Shown here: positions 36,675 through 46,532 of the stretch, piece by piece
How the letters are laid out: each line of letters begins with the position of its first letter
Numbering within the stretch: position 1 is the stretch's first letter
NCBI GenBank assembly: GCA_015075585.1
Contig: JABTUB010000002.1
Span: 62,001-126,000 of the forward strand
Source of the DNA: Chloracidobacterium sp.
Lineage (GTDB): Bacteria; Acidobacteriota; Blastocatellia; Pyrinomonadales; Pyrinomonadaceae
Direction of reading: 5' to 3'
Length of the DNA: 64,000 bases
The notes under the pieces: generated by a model
The model's input: the letters and a program-made list of their open reading frames with translations, nothing else
Database searches by the model: none
Told to the model about the DNA's origin: nothing
Translations under genes and position numbers: made by a program

Positions 36675-39278
36675 CTACTGCTTTAGCGCCGCTTTGAACC
36701 GTGCTTCCTGCGCCGCGACGAACGGCAGCAGCCCCGGAATATTCTTGAACTTTTCCTTAGCAAGGTCAAAAAGTTCCTGGCCGCGCGGGTCAGCAAGCTC
36801 GGTTGCCGCTACCAAACCATCAACAGCGCCTTGAATGTCGTTCCGCTCGAGAGCCTGCTTGGTCCTTTGGGCGATCAATGGATATGCTCGCTGATCGCCT
36901 TTTCCTGTTGCCGCGACGACCATCACGGCGGTATTGCGGACATTTTTCGACAACGACCCGTTGCTGACAGCGGCAAGCGCCGGGCCGAACGAGCGTTTGT
37001 CGGCAAGCTGAGCAAGCCCCGTATAACCCGCACTTGCAAGCCGCCCGTGCCAAGACGGTGTATTCGAAAGCTTTGTCAGCAATTCGAAAGCACGCGGATC
37101 CTTACTCTTGCCGAGGGCCCAAGCCGCTCGGTTGACCACTTGATAACTGGGATCGGCGATCATCGAAACAGCGATATCTGCCGTTTGTTTACTTGCATCT
37201 CGTCCCAGAGTTCCGATCGCATCGGCTCTGATCGCCGGAGCAGGATCCTTTACAAGCTTTAACGCGAGAGCTTCGATCTCGGCACTCGGTTTTGTCCCGG
37301 ATGCCGTGCCGTCCCGGTTTCCCGCGGGTTTCGTGACCGCTCTGAAAGCGTCATCACGAATGCGCCAGAACGCATCTTTTTCCGCCGTCGTGATCATTGC
37401 GTTAACGATACGCCCGCGGTCAGGGCCTGAAAGCTTTTTCTCCAACTCTTCCAGCGCCCATTTGCGACCGAGAACATCCTTGTCGTTCTCCATCTGATAG
37501 ATAAGGTCATCCGTAGATTTTTCAAAGGTCATCTCTTTCAGCAGAGTGCCCTCGTAATCGAAATTGACGAGTTTCGGCTTTGTCGCGGCATCGAAGGTCC
37601 AGACGTTCGTCTCTTTTGGCTCCATCCAAACGCGTGAAACCTTACCGTCTATCTCAATATCAACATACGATTGAAAATACGCCGTTTGCGGATATTCATT
37701 ATTGGGATCGACCTTTTGTGTCTGTTTGGCCGTCAAGGTCAACTTCTTCGCATTTTCGTCGTACGACTGCGTGATCTCGAAGATCGGATGTCCCATTCGG
37801 TAAAGCCACTCGTCAAAGAACCAATCCATTGCTTGGCCCGTGGTCTCTTCAATGGCGATCCGGAACTCTTCAGTCGAAACGGGCTGATGCGCGTTGGCCG
37901 TAAGATAATGCTTTAATGATGCCGAAAAGGCGGCGTCGCCCAAGTGCTTTCGCAGCATATGCAGAACGGATCCGCCGCCCGGATATGCATAAGAATCAAA
38001 TATCGCATCCTTATTCTCGTAGTATTTCGTAACGATTGGTCTGCGCAGATCCGAATTCCACGACCTGAGCACCTGATCCTGATTACCGCTGATATCGGTG
38101 TAAAGGAATTCATCATGGCCTTTCAGCTTCTCGGTCCACATCGCCTGCATGTAGGTGGCAAAGCTCTCATTCAGCCATATCTGCCCCCAATCGCGGCAGG
38201 TAACATAGTCACCGAACCATTGATGTGCGAGTTCGTGCGACTGGAGCGACTCGCTGTCGTTATCAAGCAGCTCACGCTCGTCGTGGATCATTTCTTCGAT
38301 CTGTGTCGTAGCCGAAATATTCTCCATCCCGCCGCCAAAATCTTCGACAAACGCTTGTGAATACTTGGGATACGGATATTTAACGCCCGTTACCTCCGAA
38401 AAGAATTTCATCGTCGCGGGCAGGTTCTTAACTGTGGCCGCAACTTCTTTTGTCTCATTGGTATAGCCAAAGTTATACACCGGGATGCCATCAAAGTTCT
38501 GCGTTACGGGCGTAGTTTCGGCAACCACTATGGATGTCAAATAATTTGCATACGGCTGATCCATGACCCAGCGGAACGTTCGTGTGCCATCCTTATTGTC
38601 GCGTAAACTCTCAAGCTTTCCGTTCGAGACCACGTAGAATGGCTTCGCCGCCGTAGCGGTCAGCGTCGTCGTCCTGAAATCATTTGGCGTATCGTACGAC
38701 GGGAACCAATAGCGGTTGAACTCGGTCTCGCCCTGCGACCATATTTGATGCGGCTTGTTCGGCTCATCCTCGGTTGGCTTAATAAACCGCAGGCCACGGC
38801 CGAACCCGCCGATAGGAGTGTCGCCCATCGCCGTATTCACGTAATTCGTCTTGTAATCGACTTTGACCTTTACCGTCTCGCCGACGCTCACGAATCGGCC
38901 GAGGTCGATCGAAAGATTGTCGTTCGCCAGCTTGCCGTCGTATGTGAATTTCAGCGGCACTCCGTTCATTGAAACGCCCTCGATGCTCATCATCGCGGCA
39001 TCGAGCGTTATCACGCGAGTTGTTGTAAACGGAACAAACGTGATAGCTGACGAACCGGCCGCCTGCTCCTTGTCCCAGTCGAATTTAAGATCGATGTCAA
39101 TGTGCTTGACGTCGATCTCGCGACTTCGGATCCAATTTACCGGCGGCAGTTTCTTGACCTCGCCGTCCTTTTGGACGAACGGATCGTATGGCCTATACGG
39201 CACGGCCGATGCAGGCGTTGATGAGAATGCAGTGATGAACAGAAACAGTACAAGCAGGAAATATGGGCGTGTTTTCAT
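36675..39278 (-). CDS. Exported M1-family aminopeptidase with HEAT-like C-terminus
   Basis: The 867-residue protein starts with a signal peptide, followed by the M1 N-terminal beta domain, the substrate motif FGGGMENISATTQ (~315) and the zinc site HELAHQWFGDY with WLNESFATY (~350-375). Residues ~600-860 contain HEAT-like helical repeats ('ADAIGTLGRDASKQTADIA', 'NRAAWALGKSKDPRAFELL'). The enzyme removes N-terminal residues from peptides, here probably in the periplasm. It is the first gene of a pair with the smaller M1 protein. The two share the fold but differ at the GxMEN site. Confidence 0.92.
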   Translation of the reverse strand: MKTRPYFLLVLFLFITAFSSTPASAVPYRPYDPFVQKDGEVKKLPPVNWIRSREIDVKHIDIDLKFDWDKEQAAGSSAITFVPFTTTRVITLDAAMMSIEGVSMNGVPLKFTYDGKLANDNLSIDLGRFVSVGETVKVKVDYKTNYVNTAMGDTPIGGFGRGLRFIKPTEDEPNKPHQIWSQGETEFNRYWFPSYDTPNDFRTTTLTATAAKPFYVVSNGKLESLRDNKDGTRTFRWVMDQPYANYLTSIVVAETTPVTQNFDGIPVYNFGYTNETKEVAATVKNLPATMKFFSEVTGVKYPYPKYSQAFVEDFGGGMENISATTQIEEMIHDERELLDNDSESLQSHELAHQWFGDYVTCRDWGQIWLNESFATYMQAMWTEKLKGHDEFLYTDISGNQDQVLRSWNSDLRRPIVTKYYENKDAIFDSYAYPGGGSVLHMLRKHLGDAAFSASLKHYLTANAHQPVSTEEFRIAIEETTGQAMDWFFDEWLYRMGHPIFEITQSYDENAKKLTLTAKQTQKVDPNNEYPQTAYFQSYVDIEIDGKVSRVWMEPKETNVWTFDAATKPKLVNFDYEGTLLKEMTFEKSTDDLIYQMENDKDVLGRKWALEELEKKLSGPDRGRIVNAMITTAEKDAFWRIRDDAFRAVTKPAGNRDGTASGTKPSAEIEALALKLVKDPAPAIRADAIGTLGRDASKQTADIAVSMIADPSYQVVNRAAWALGKSKDPRAFELLTKLSNTPSWHGRLASAGYTGLAQLADKRSFGPALAAVSNGSLSKNVRNTAVMVVAATGKGDQRAYPLIAQRTKQALERNDIQGAVDGLVAATELADPRGQELFDLAKEKFKNIPGLLPFVAAQEARFKAALKQ

Positions 39279-39509
39279 AATATATCAGCCTCGCAATATG
39301 TCGCGATTACGACGCCGAAAGAACAAATGTTTCAACTAGCACGGATTTAAAAACGAATCTGCGGAAAAACTGCCGAAAAACCGGCGTCGAACAAAGCGGT
39401 TCGATACCGGTCGTCGATGCAAACTATTGTAACGCTCAAATAAATGGAACGGATCAGCAACTCACTTAAGCAGGCAGCGGTCTAACGCACAAGTTACGTT
39501 CCGGGGCGA

Positions 39510-42050
39510 TCACGGCAATGTCAGATACGCGGCCGGAACGGGCCGATCGCTGCCGAGCCCGAAGTTACGGATAAGAAGGCTGCCTGCTGTACCGTTGATC
39601 CACCAAGTGCCGATCGTCGGCCGAAACACCGCAGGATCGGCCTTACCGTCACCATCGTAATCAGCGGGAACGGGAATGTCGCCATTCGTGCCGAACGGCA
39701 GGGCGAAATAGCTTCCGTCCTCGCTTCTGAGTACGTACCAACTGCCGTCGCTTCTGCGCCAGACCGCAACATCGGCCTTTCCGTCACCCGTAAAATCCGC
39801 AGGCACGGCAGCGTCACCGTCAAGGCCGAATGTCGCCACAGAATGCGAATTTGTCGTACTCTTCATGATCCACCACTGTTTGCCGCCCGATCCGTTGCTT
39901 CTGACGATCGCCGGATCTGCCGCTTGGTCACCGTCATAATCAGCCGGTACGGGCACATCCTGCCAACTGCCCCAAGTTACACTCCGCGGCGTTTCGGACG
40001 AACTTTGCAGGATCACAAAGCGGGCAGCCTCGCCTAAATTGTCGGTGGTCCTCCAAACAGCCAGATCCGCTTTACCGTCGCCATCATAGTCGGCCGGAGA
40101 AGGACGGTCGAACAGTATCGCCTGTAAGATGTTGGACGCACCCCATTCTTGCACCCGCACCGTATTGTTCGAGCTGTTGAGGATGTACCACTTGCTGTTC
40201 TCGTTCTTGCGGAAAACGGCAATGTCAGCCTTTCCGTCGCCGTCGTAGTCGGCAGGGACGATCGTATCGCCCTCTTTACCCCAATGCTGTACCGAATAGC
40301 CGCCCGTGCTGTTCAGGACGTACCAATCCGAGCTCGAAGGACGGAAAACGGACACGTCCGACTTGCCGTCGCCGTCAAGATCGAACGCCGCGGAACCTGC
40401 CGTTTCGCTTGCCTGCCGTTCAAATGCCCCTATATCCGAGCCGTCGCCGCCCGCCGCATTCGGAGCTGACGGGTCATCGTACGGCCGCACGCTGCCCCGC
40501 TGATCTGCTGTCAATGAGCCTGCATTGCCGGTATCAATAGCCGGGCTTCCGGGGAGCAGCAGATGTGTTTGAGTAATACCGCCGTAGTTCTTGAGCGGAG
40601 CGAGCAAAGGATCGGCACCGTAGATGTTTGTCGAAACATCGCCCGTGATGACGGCATTTTGCGGTGCCTGTATAAGATTGAAGCCGTTCGAAACAAAGTT
40701 ACCGAACACGTCTGTGGCCTTACCGTTATTGTCGAAATTGTTCGCAAATACAGAACTCTTGGCCGTTATCGAAGTGGCAACAGAGATCACACCGCCCGCG
40801 GCACCGGTGTTTTTTGCGACAGTAACGTTCCTAAGCGTCAGGCTGACCAAGGAATTGATCCCGCCGCCGTCACTTCCTGAGCGATTTCCCGAGACCGTGC
40901 TGTTCTCTATTGTCCTGGGAGCCAAGCCGCCTGCGGAGATAAATATGCCGCCGGCTATATCGCTCGCGTGATTAAAGCTTACGGTCAAACCTGATGCCGT
41001 AAGGCCTTCGGCATATATACCGCCGGCCGAATCTGCCGTATTGTGCGAGACAGCCGAATCCGTTATCACCAGGTTTCCCCGAGAAAGTATGCCGCCGCCG
41101 CTCGCTCCTGCTTGATTACTTAGTATTCGAGCGCGGGTCAGTGTCGAACCGGATTGAGCTGCGATACCGCCGCCCTCGTATGAAGCCGTATTTCCGCTCA
41201 CGGTCGTATCTGTGATCGTTAATGTACCGCCTGAAAAAATGCCGCCGCCGCTCTGCGCGGAATTGCCGAGGAATGTCGAATTAGCGATCGTTGTCCGCGC
41301 CGAGCCGGAAAGATAACCGCCGCCGGTGTTGACCGCCGAATTATGGAAGAACGATGAGTTATCAATGGTCACGTTGCCGCCTTCTCCCGTGACCGCTCCG
41401 CCCCAACCGCTTGTGTTCAAATAGAATATACTTCGGTCAATATTTAGAGTGGACGCTGAGCCTGTGAGTAACAAAGCCCCGCCGCTGTTCGAGTGATTCA
41501 GGTAGAAGGTTGAGTTCCTTATATCGACCGTTGCGTTATAAAAACCCCTGATCGCACCGCCGAATTGTCCGCCTTCATTGCCGCCGAACGAACAGTTGTC
41601 AGCCCGCACGGACGAGCCGAAAGCTACGATCGCACCGCCGCCAACCGGCTCGCGGCCAACTCCGTTGCCGTTCGTAAATGTAATTCCGGATACGGTAAGA
41701 TCCGCATCGGACGTGACATAAATGATCCTGCTCACATTGTTGCCGCTTATCTTCAAAAGGCCGCTGCCTGGGCCGTTGACGGTCAATTTTCCGCTATTAG
41801 CAACAAAGAGTTCACCTTGCGTTAGCGTGATCATCTGCGGCGAACCGAAGATCGCAGCGTCGAACTCAATAGAATCATCGCCCGCCGCGGCGTTCGCGGC
41901 GGAAACGGCTTCACGCAGACTGCAATTTGCGTCACACGAGCCGTCATCGGTATCGGACGTCACATTCACGTTGAAAACCGCCGCTTGGACATTAAAAGCA
42001 AATACTGCGAAAACGAAAAGAATCAATAAGTTAAGCGCGATGTGTTTCAT
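39510..42050 (-). CDS. CSLREA right-handed beta-helix protein with FG-GAP repeats
   Basis: The 846-residue secreted protein has a signal peptide followed by the CSLREA hallmark (CDANCSLREAVSAAN, ~37-51). A parallel beta-helix follows through ~540 with short repeating turns such as 'NSTFLGNSAQSGGGIF' and 'TVSGNTASYEGGGI', as in polymorphic outer-membrane proteins. Residues ~560-845 hold FG-GAP/VCBS units like those of the metalloprotease at 26942. The ATG at 42050, 8 bases after GGAGG, is preferred to a GTG two codons upstream. The role is probably surface adhesion or carbohydrate binding; no catalytic site was identified. Confidence 0.85.
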   Translation of the reverse strand: MKHIALNLLILFVFAVFAFNVQAAVFNVNVTSDTDDGSCDANCSLREAVSAANAAAGDDSIEFDAAIFGSPQMITLTQGELFVANSGKLTVNGPGSGLLKISGNNVSRIIYVTSDADLTVSGITFTNGNGVGREPVGGGAIVAFGSSVRADNCSFGGNEGGQFGGAIRGFYNATVDIRNSTFYLNHSNSGGALLLTGSASTLNIDRSIFYLNTSGWGGAVTGEGGNVTIDNSSFFHNSAVNTGGGYLSGSARTTIANSTFLGNSAQSGGGIFSGGTLTITDTTVSGNTASYEGGGIAAQSGSTLTRARILSNQAGASGGGILSRGNLVITDSAVSHNTADSAGGIYAEGLTASGLTVSFNHASDIAGGIFISAGGLAPRTIENSTVSGNRSGSDGGGINSLVSLTLRNVTVAKNTGAAGGVISVATSITAKSSVFANNFDNNGKATDVFGNFVSNGFNLIQAPQNAVITGDVSTNIYGADPLLAPLKNYGGITQTHLLLPGSPAIDTGNAGSLTADQRGSVRPYDDPSAPNAAGGDGSDIGAFERQASETAGSAAFDLDGDGKSDVSVFRPSSSDWYVLNSTGGYSVQHWGKEGDTIVPADYDGDGKADIAVFRKNENSKWYILNSSNNTVRVQEWGASNILQAILFDRPSPADYDGDGKADLAVWRTTDNLGEAARFVILQSSSETPRSVTWGSWQDVPVPADYDGDQAADPAIVRSNGSGGKQWWIMKSTTNSHSVATFGLDGDAAVPADFTGDGKADVAVWRRSDGSWYVLRSEDGSYFALPFGTNGDIPVPADYDGDGKADPAVFRPTIGTWWINGTAGSLLIRNFGLGSDRPVPAAYLTLP

Positions 42051-42174
42051 AAACACTGCCTCCGGGAGCCGAATTGAAAAAGGCCTGGCTGTATCTTATT
42101 TCCAAATATACACCGATTCGACCGCAACTTCCTGATCGTTTAGCGTAAAAACCGCCGAATTGTATAATTGGAAA

Positions 42175-43347
42175 ATGTTCCGACGCGTCTACCTCGATAA
42201 CAGCGCAACTACGCGCGTCGCCGACGAGGTCTTTGAGGCGATGCTGCCTTTCCTGCGCGATTCTTACGGAAATCCGTCAAGCATCCATCGCTTCGGCCAA
42301 GAGGCACGTACGGCTGTTGATAAAGCACGACATCAGGTTGCCGCAATGCTCAACGCGCGTCCGAACGAGGTCCTCTTTACTTCGGGCGGAACGGAATCGA
42401 ACAACCTGGCCATTCGCGGCTTTGCGCAGACGAATGCAAAATACGGCAATCACATCATCACGTCGGCCATTGAACATCCTGCAGTTCTGAATGTCTGCGA
42501 AGACCTTGCAGAGCAAGGATTTGAAATAACACACCTTCCGGTATATGCGAACGGTATCGTCCGAATGGATGATCTCAACGCAGCGATCCGTGATGACACG
42601 ATACTGATCACAATAATGGCAGCGAACAATGAGATCGGCACGCTGCAGCCTGTTGAGGCTATTGGTCGTCTTGTTCGCGAGCTCCGAAAAAGCGGCAGCA
42701 GGGTCCGCTTTCACACAGACGCCGTACAGGCCGTCGGCAAGATAACAACCGATGTCGAGGCGATAGGCTGCGATATGCTCTCGCTCTCAGGCCATAAGAT
42801 CAATGCCCCGAAAGGCATCGGCGCACTCTATGTGAGGCGCGGCACGAGGCTGCACGCACAGAATGTCGGCGGAAGGCAGGAACGCGGCCTTCGAGGCGGA
42901 ACAGAAGCGGTGCCCGGCATTGTCGGCCTCGGAACAGCCGCTGATATTGCCGCAAGAGAAATGCCGCAGGTTGCCGAAAGAACACGCCGGCTGCGCGACC
43001 GCATCGAGCAAAGCATCGCGGAACAGGTCAGCGACATAACCTTTAACGGCGACCGCATCGATCGATTGCCCAATATCGCAAACATCTCGTTCCGCGGCGT
43101 CGAGGGCGAAGGGCTTCTGATAAATCTCGACATGGCGGGCGTTGCAGTTTCGACGGGTTCGGCTTGCTCATCCGGCTCGCTTGAACCGTCGCCGGTGATA
43201 CGCGCTCTCGACGCAGATGATGAGACCGCCAGAAGTGCCATTCGATTCAGCCTCGGCCGGTACAATTCGGACGATGATATCGACCGACTGCTTGAGATCC
43301 TTCCGCAGGCTGTCGAGAATCTTCGCCGCTTAGCTCCGCCCAAGTAA
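42175..43347 (+). CDS. Cysteine desulfurase (NifS/IscS family)
   Basis: This PLP enzyme removes sulfur from cysteine for Fe-S clusters and other thiocofactors. The ~390-residue protein shows VYLDNSATTRVADEV at the start, FTSGGTESNN, the cofactor-binding FHTDAVQAVG, the Schiff-base lysine in SLSGHKINAPKG (~205) and the mobile-loop cysteine in STGSACSSGSLEPS (~325). The ATG at 42175 is preferred to a TTG at 42160. No iscU, iscA or tRNA-modifying partner lies next to it, so its pathway (Fe-S assembly or tRNA thiolation) cannot be decided here. Confidence 0.93.
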   Translation: MFRRVYLDNSATTRVADEVFEAMLPFLRDSYGNPSSIHRFGQEARTAVDKARHQVAAMLNARPNEVLFTSGGTESNNLAIRGFAQTNAKYGNHIITSAIEHPAVLNVCEDLAEQGFEITHLPVYANGIVRMDDLNAAIRDDTILITIMAANNEIGTLQPVEAIGRLVRELRKSGSRVRFHTDAVQAVGKITTDVEAIGCDMLSLSGHKINAPKGIGALYVRRGTRLHAQNVGGRQERGLRGGTEAVPGIVGLGTAADIAAREMPQVAERTRRLRDRIEQSIAEQVSDITFNGDRIDRLPNIANISFRGVEGEGLLINLDMAGVAVSTGSACSSGSLEPSPVIRALDADDETARSAIRFSLGRYNSDDDIDRLLEILPQAVENLRRLAPPK

Positions 43348-43361
43348 CCTCTCAATACAAA

Positions 43362-43391
43362 AATGACCCGCCGATCGCTCGACGGGCCATT
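43362..43391. terminator. Hairpin between convergent cysteine desulfurase and GIIIAGF genes
   Basis: An 11-bp stem with two mismatches (AATGaCCCGcCGA / TCGaCGGGcCATT) lies between two convergent stop codons. T tracts are short on both sides. Confidence 0.5.
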
Positions 43392-43426
43392 CGTCCACCC
43401 CGTACTGTCAGTGAACTGATCGTTGC

Positions 43427-43711
43427 CTAGTCGATCGAAAATCCGCAGTTAACTACGGGCGTGGTGGCCTTCTCTATCATCTCGGCAATACCGGCAATGA
43501 TAATGCCATCGTTGAAGCCCGCGATGATGATGCCGTCTCCAAAGCCTGCAATGATAATGCCGGTGAGGTCTTTTGAAGTAGAACTCGTACACGGTGCCGG
43601 AGCATTCGGTGTCGAGTCATTAAATCCCGCTATGATTATGCCGTCGCCTGCGAAGCTTGTGCCAACCATAAGAACCATTGCGAGTACGAGTGATGCGAGT
43701 GTCTTTTTCAT
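43427..43711 (-). CDS. Small exported protein with GIIIAGF repeats
   Basis: The 94-residue protein begins with MKK and a strong Sec signal cleaved near residue 21. The mature part carries four copies of the heptapeptide GIIIAGF/I, at residues 24-30, 51-57, 60-66 and 69-75; the last three are in a strict 9-residue period (GIIIAGFxD). Cys41 and Cys89 could form a disulfide. The regular Gly-Ile3-Ala-Gly pattern suggests stacked beta strands, as in amyloid or solenoid-forming secreted proteins; this is inference. A good ribosome binding site (TAGGAG) precedes the ATG. I do not recognise a named family. Confidence 0.75.
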   Translation of the reverse strand: MKKTLASLVLAMVLMVGTSFAGDGIIIAGFNDSTPNAPAPCTSSTSKDLTGIIIAGFGDGIIIAGFNDGIIIAGIAEMIEKATTPVVNCGFSID

Positions 43712-44066
43712 TTTTCTTCTCCTAAAAGTTTAAGTTTTCAGATTTCAGTTCCGTTGAGGTTCTGTTCTGCCTTACTCTATTACAATCGCCGTGCCACAAT
43801 TGGACCATTCAACGAATGGGCCGCTAAGCCCTTATTACATAGTTATTTACAGTTTATAGATCAGCTAATAGTTCGAGTCGCTCATTTTTCATTCGGAGTG
43901 AATACTTATGTAACATCTTTAACATTTCGTACACGTAAGTATTGCGGTTAAAGTAGTTAAATAATCGGATAATTGGTATACAGTCGAGTGCTGTATACCT
44001 TATATCCAATGTAATAACAAGCCAAATATATTTGTGGAAAATACTGCACAAACATGTTAAACTCTT
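43712..44066. other. 355-base AT-rich intergenic region
   Basis: The divergent space between the GIIIAGF gene and the GGDEF-EAL gene is much more AT-rich than its surroundings. It holds the perfect palindrome at 43975-43999 and an imperfect one (ACTTAtGTA...TACacgTAAGT, 43904-43940). No ORF or RNA gene was recognised. It is likely to hold promoters for both genes. Confidence 0.5.
43975..43999. promoter_or_regulatory. Perfect palindrome, candidate operator
   Basis: GGTATACAG-tcgagtg-CTGTATACC has 9-bp perfect arms with a 7-base spacer, the geometry of a dimeric regulator site. It lies 68 bases before the GGDEF-EAL start and 264 bases before the GIIIAGF start. Confidence 0.5.
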
Positions 44067-46382
44067 ATGTTGGATCAGGCTCTCGGAGCCTGTATTCATC
44101 AGGCCCCCACCTTTCGCGACACGTCTGCACCTCGCACTATGGATCGAGCCCGAGCAACCAAAATAGCAAAGATCGCCACGATCGCGGTGGGCGTGTGGGT
44201 TTGTGTGCTTGCGGGATGGCACCTGGGAAATAATATGTTCGGTTGGGGCTTCCTTTCTCTATTGGCTTTTACGGCATTTGCCGCGCCGCGGATGTCACTT
44301 GCCCTGCCCCGATCGCGTTTTGCCGTTAGCTTTTCTGACGCATCTGTATTCTTGACATTCCTCCTGTTTGGCGGGACCGCCGCTGTCATCATGGCGGCGA
44401 TAGAATCACTGGCAACGTGTCTTTATCTCAAGCGAAACCGCTTTCCTTTCGGTCCGCTCATGATTCCAACAAACGTTGCGATAAACGCCATCACAATGTC
44501 TCTCGGCTACCTCACTTCTCTCTGGGTGGTTCCGGCCTCGCAGCTACCCGGACAGTCTTCAACGCCGTACGTCGCATCAACCCTTGGCATATTAGCCGCC
44601 ATTCAATTTGCTGTTCCTTCTGCGTATGCAGCTTTCTTTGCAAAATTGAAAGACGGCACAAGTATTTTCACCACCTTAAAAAGGGACTGCTTCGCCAGCT
44701 CGATGACACAGGTCGTCGGAGCGGGAGTAGCGGGGCTGATCTACAAGCTCCTGATGTATGGCGACATACTCACGGGCGTGATCGCTATTGGGGCGATAGC
44801 GATCTTCTATGTCAGCTATAAAGAGTCCATTCACGAGATCAATACTGCGATCGAGAGCGAGGAGCAAGCTCACCTTCAGCGAGCCGCCATAGAACAAAAA
44901 CGTCGTGAAGATGCAGAGTTGCATTCGCATGAGCTTGAGATCATGCTCGCCCGCCAGGAAGCGGTCAACGTAGCGCTAAGAAAGAGTGAACGTAACTTCC
45001 AGCATGCGGCACTTCACGATCATCTGACGCGGCTCCCCAATCGGAAACAGTTAGGCGAGAAGCTTTACGGTCTTATTCAAGACCATCATACGGACCCGAG
45101 CAAGGCATTCCATGTTCTTTTCGTGGACATTTGCGGATTCAAGAATATAAACGACAGCCTCGGACACACGGTAGGCGACAAGGTACTCATGATCGCAGCA
45201 AGGCGCCTCAAACGAATGGTGTCATCCGGCGATATGGTAGCCAGAGTGGGCGGTGATGAGTTCGTCGTCATCCTGCAAGGCCTACGCTCGCCCGACAAGG
45301 CTCATAAGATCGCACAGCGCATTCACGACGGCATCGGTCAGCCATTCTCGTTAAGCGGAAACAGCGTCTCGCTGGCGGTCAACATCGGCATCGCCGCTTG
45401 TGACGCAGATCATCAGACGGCGGAAGACCTTTTGCGCGACGCCGACATCGCAATGCACTTCGCCAAAGAGCACGATCTCGGCGTCGCTCTATTTACAAAG
45501 GATCTGCGTGAAAGGTTCCTTGAACGTGTCCGCACCGAGAATGCCCTTAGGACAGCTTTGGACAACAATGAGCTGTCAATGAGTTATCAGCCGATCGTCA
45601 ACCTGATGGACGGCACGCTTTTGGGCTTCGAAGCCCTGTTACGGTGGAACAGCCCCGTTTTCGGCAGTGTCTCGCCAGCAAAATTCATACCGATCGCCGA
45701 AGATGCGGGGCTGATCATACCGATCACGACCTGGATACTGCAGGAGACATGCTTGAGGCTGGCTCAATGGCAGAGGATAAGCCCGAACTATGCCGACCTT
45801 TTTGTAAGCGTTAACATTTCCGCCAGGCACCTTCTTCGCGGTTCATTGGTCGCGGATGTCGAGCACGCTCTGACCGTCGCAAAACTCGATCCGACGTCAC
45901 TCAAAATTGAGATAACCGAAAGCGTAGCAATGAAGGATGCCAAACACACGGCAAAGGTTTTGAATCGATTAAAGCGCCTTGGGGTCAAGCTCAGTTTGGA
46001 TGATTTCGGAACAGGTTATTCGAGCCTCAGCGTTCTCCATGAGCTACCGTTCGACACGCTCAAGATCGACCGATCGTTCGTAACGGCCGCGGCGCAGAAC
46101 CATGGCGATCCCGGAATTCTGCCGATCATCATTTCGCTCGCCCGCACATTAAAGATGGGTGTCATTGCCGAGGGCATCGAAACGGTTGAGCAGCTAACTC
46201 TGCTCCGCTCACTCGGCTGCAACTACGGCCAAGGCTATCTCTTCGCCCGTCCGCTCAACCTGGAAGCTGCCGAGAAAGCCCTTTACGGATCAAAGAACTG
46301 GATCCCGACTGATAATTCGGGCCGACGGACCGAAAACCGCGTAAATGATCCTGAGATCGGCCAGCCGGCACTCCGCGTGTGA
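44067..46382 (+). CDS. Membrane GGDEF-EAL protein (cyclic di-GMP turnover)
   Basis: The 771-residue protein has an N-terminal membrane sensor of about seven to eight helices (~30-265, MASE-like), a short coiled coil (~270-310), a GGDEF domain (~315-470) and an EAL domain (~480-745). The diguanylate cyclase motif is intact (ARVGGDEFVVIL), as are the phosphodiesterase motifs GFEALLRW, LDDFGTGYSS and IAEGIET, so both activities are possible. No inhibitory RxxD site was evident. An ATG at 44139 (MDRARATK) is an equally good start; neither has a clear ribosome binding site. It is divergent from the GIIIAGF gene. Confidence 0.9.
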   Translation: MLDQALGACIHQAPTFRDTSAPRTMDRARATKIAKIATIAVGVWVCVLAGWHLGNNMFGWGFLSLLAFTAFAAPRMSLALPRSRFAVSFSDASVFLTFLLFGGTAAVIMAAIESLATCLYLKRNRFPFGPLMIPTNVAINAITMSLGYLTSLWVVPASQLPGQSSTPYVASTLGILAAIQFAVPSAYAAFFAKLKDGTSIFTTLKRDCFASSMTQVVGAGVAGLIYKLLMYGDILTGVIAIGAIAIFYVSYKESIHEINTAIESEEQAHLQRAAIEQKRREDAELHSHELEIMLARQEAVNVALRKSERNFQHAALHDHLTRLPNRKQLGEKLYGLIQDHHTDPSKAFHVLFVDICGFKNINDSLGHTVGDKVLMIAARRLKRMVSSGDMVARVGGDEFVVILQGLRSPDKAHKIAQRIHDGIGQPFSLSGNSVSLAVNIGIAACDADHQTAEDLLRDADIAMHFAKEHDLGVALFTKDLRERFLERVRTENALRTALDNNELSMSYQPIVNLMDGTLLGFEALLRWNSPVFGSVSPAKFIPIAEDAGLIIPITTWILQETCLRLAQWQRISPNYADLFVSVNISARHLLRGSLVADVEHALTVAKLDPTSLKIEITESVAMKDAKHTAKVLNRLKRLGVKLSLDDFGTGYSSLSVLHELPFDTLKIDRSFVTAAAQNHGDPGILPIIISLARTLKMGVIAEGIETVEQLTLLRSLGCNYGQGYLFARPLNLEAAEKALYGSKNWIPTDNSGRRTENRVNDPEIGQPALRV

Positions 46383-46532
46383 GCACACCGCATAAGCGTT
46401 ATCCAAACCCTACGGTTGTTGCTTTCGGCATTGCGTAGTATTATTCCTTGACCAAGAAAACGAGCGACTCGTGCCGTATCATACGAAGCAGAATGCTTTC
46501 GGATGGCGGCGAAATACAAGGATCGAAACGCA

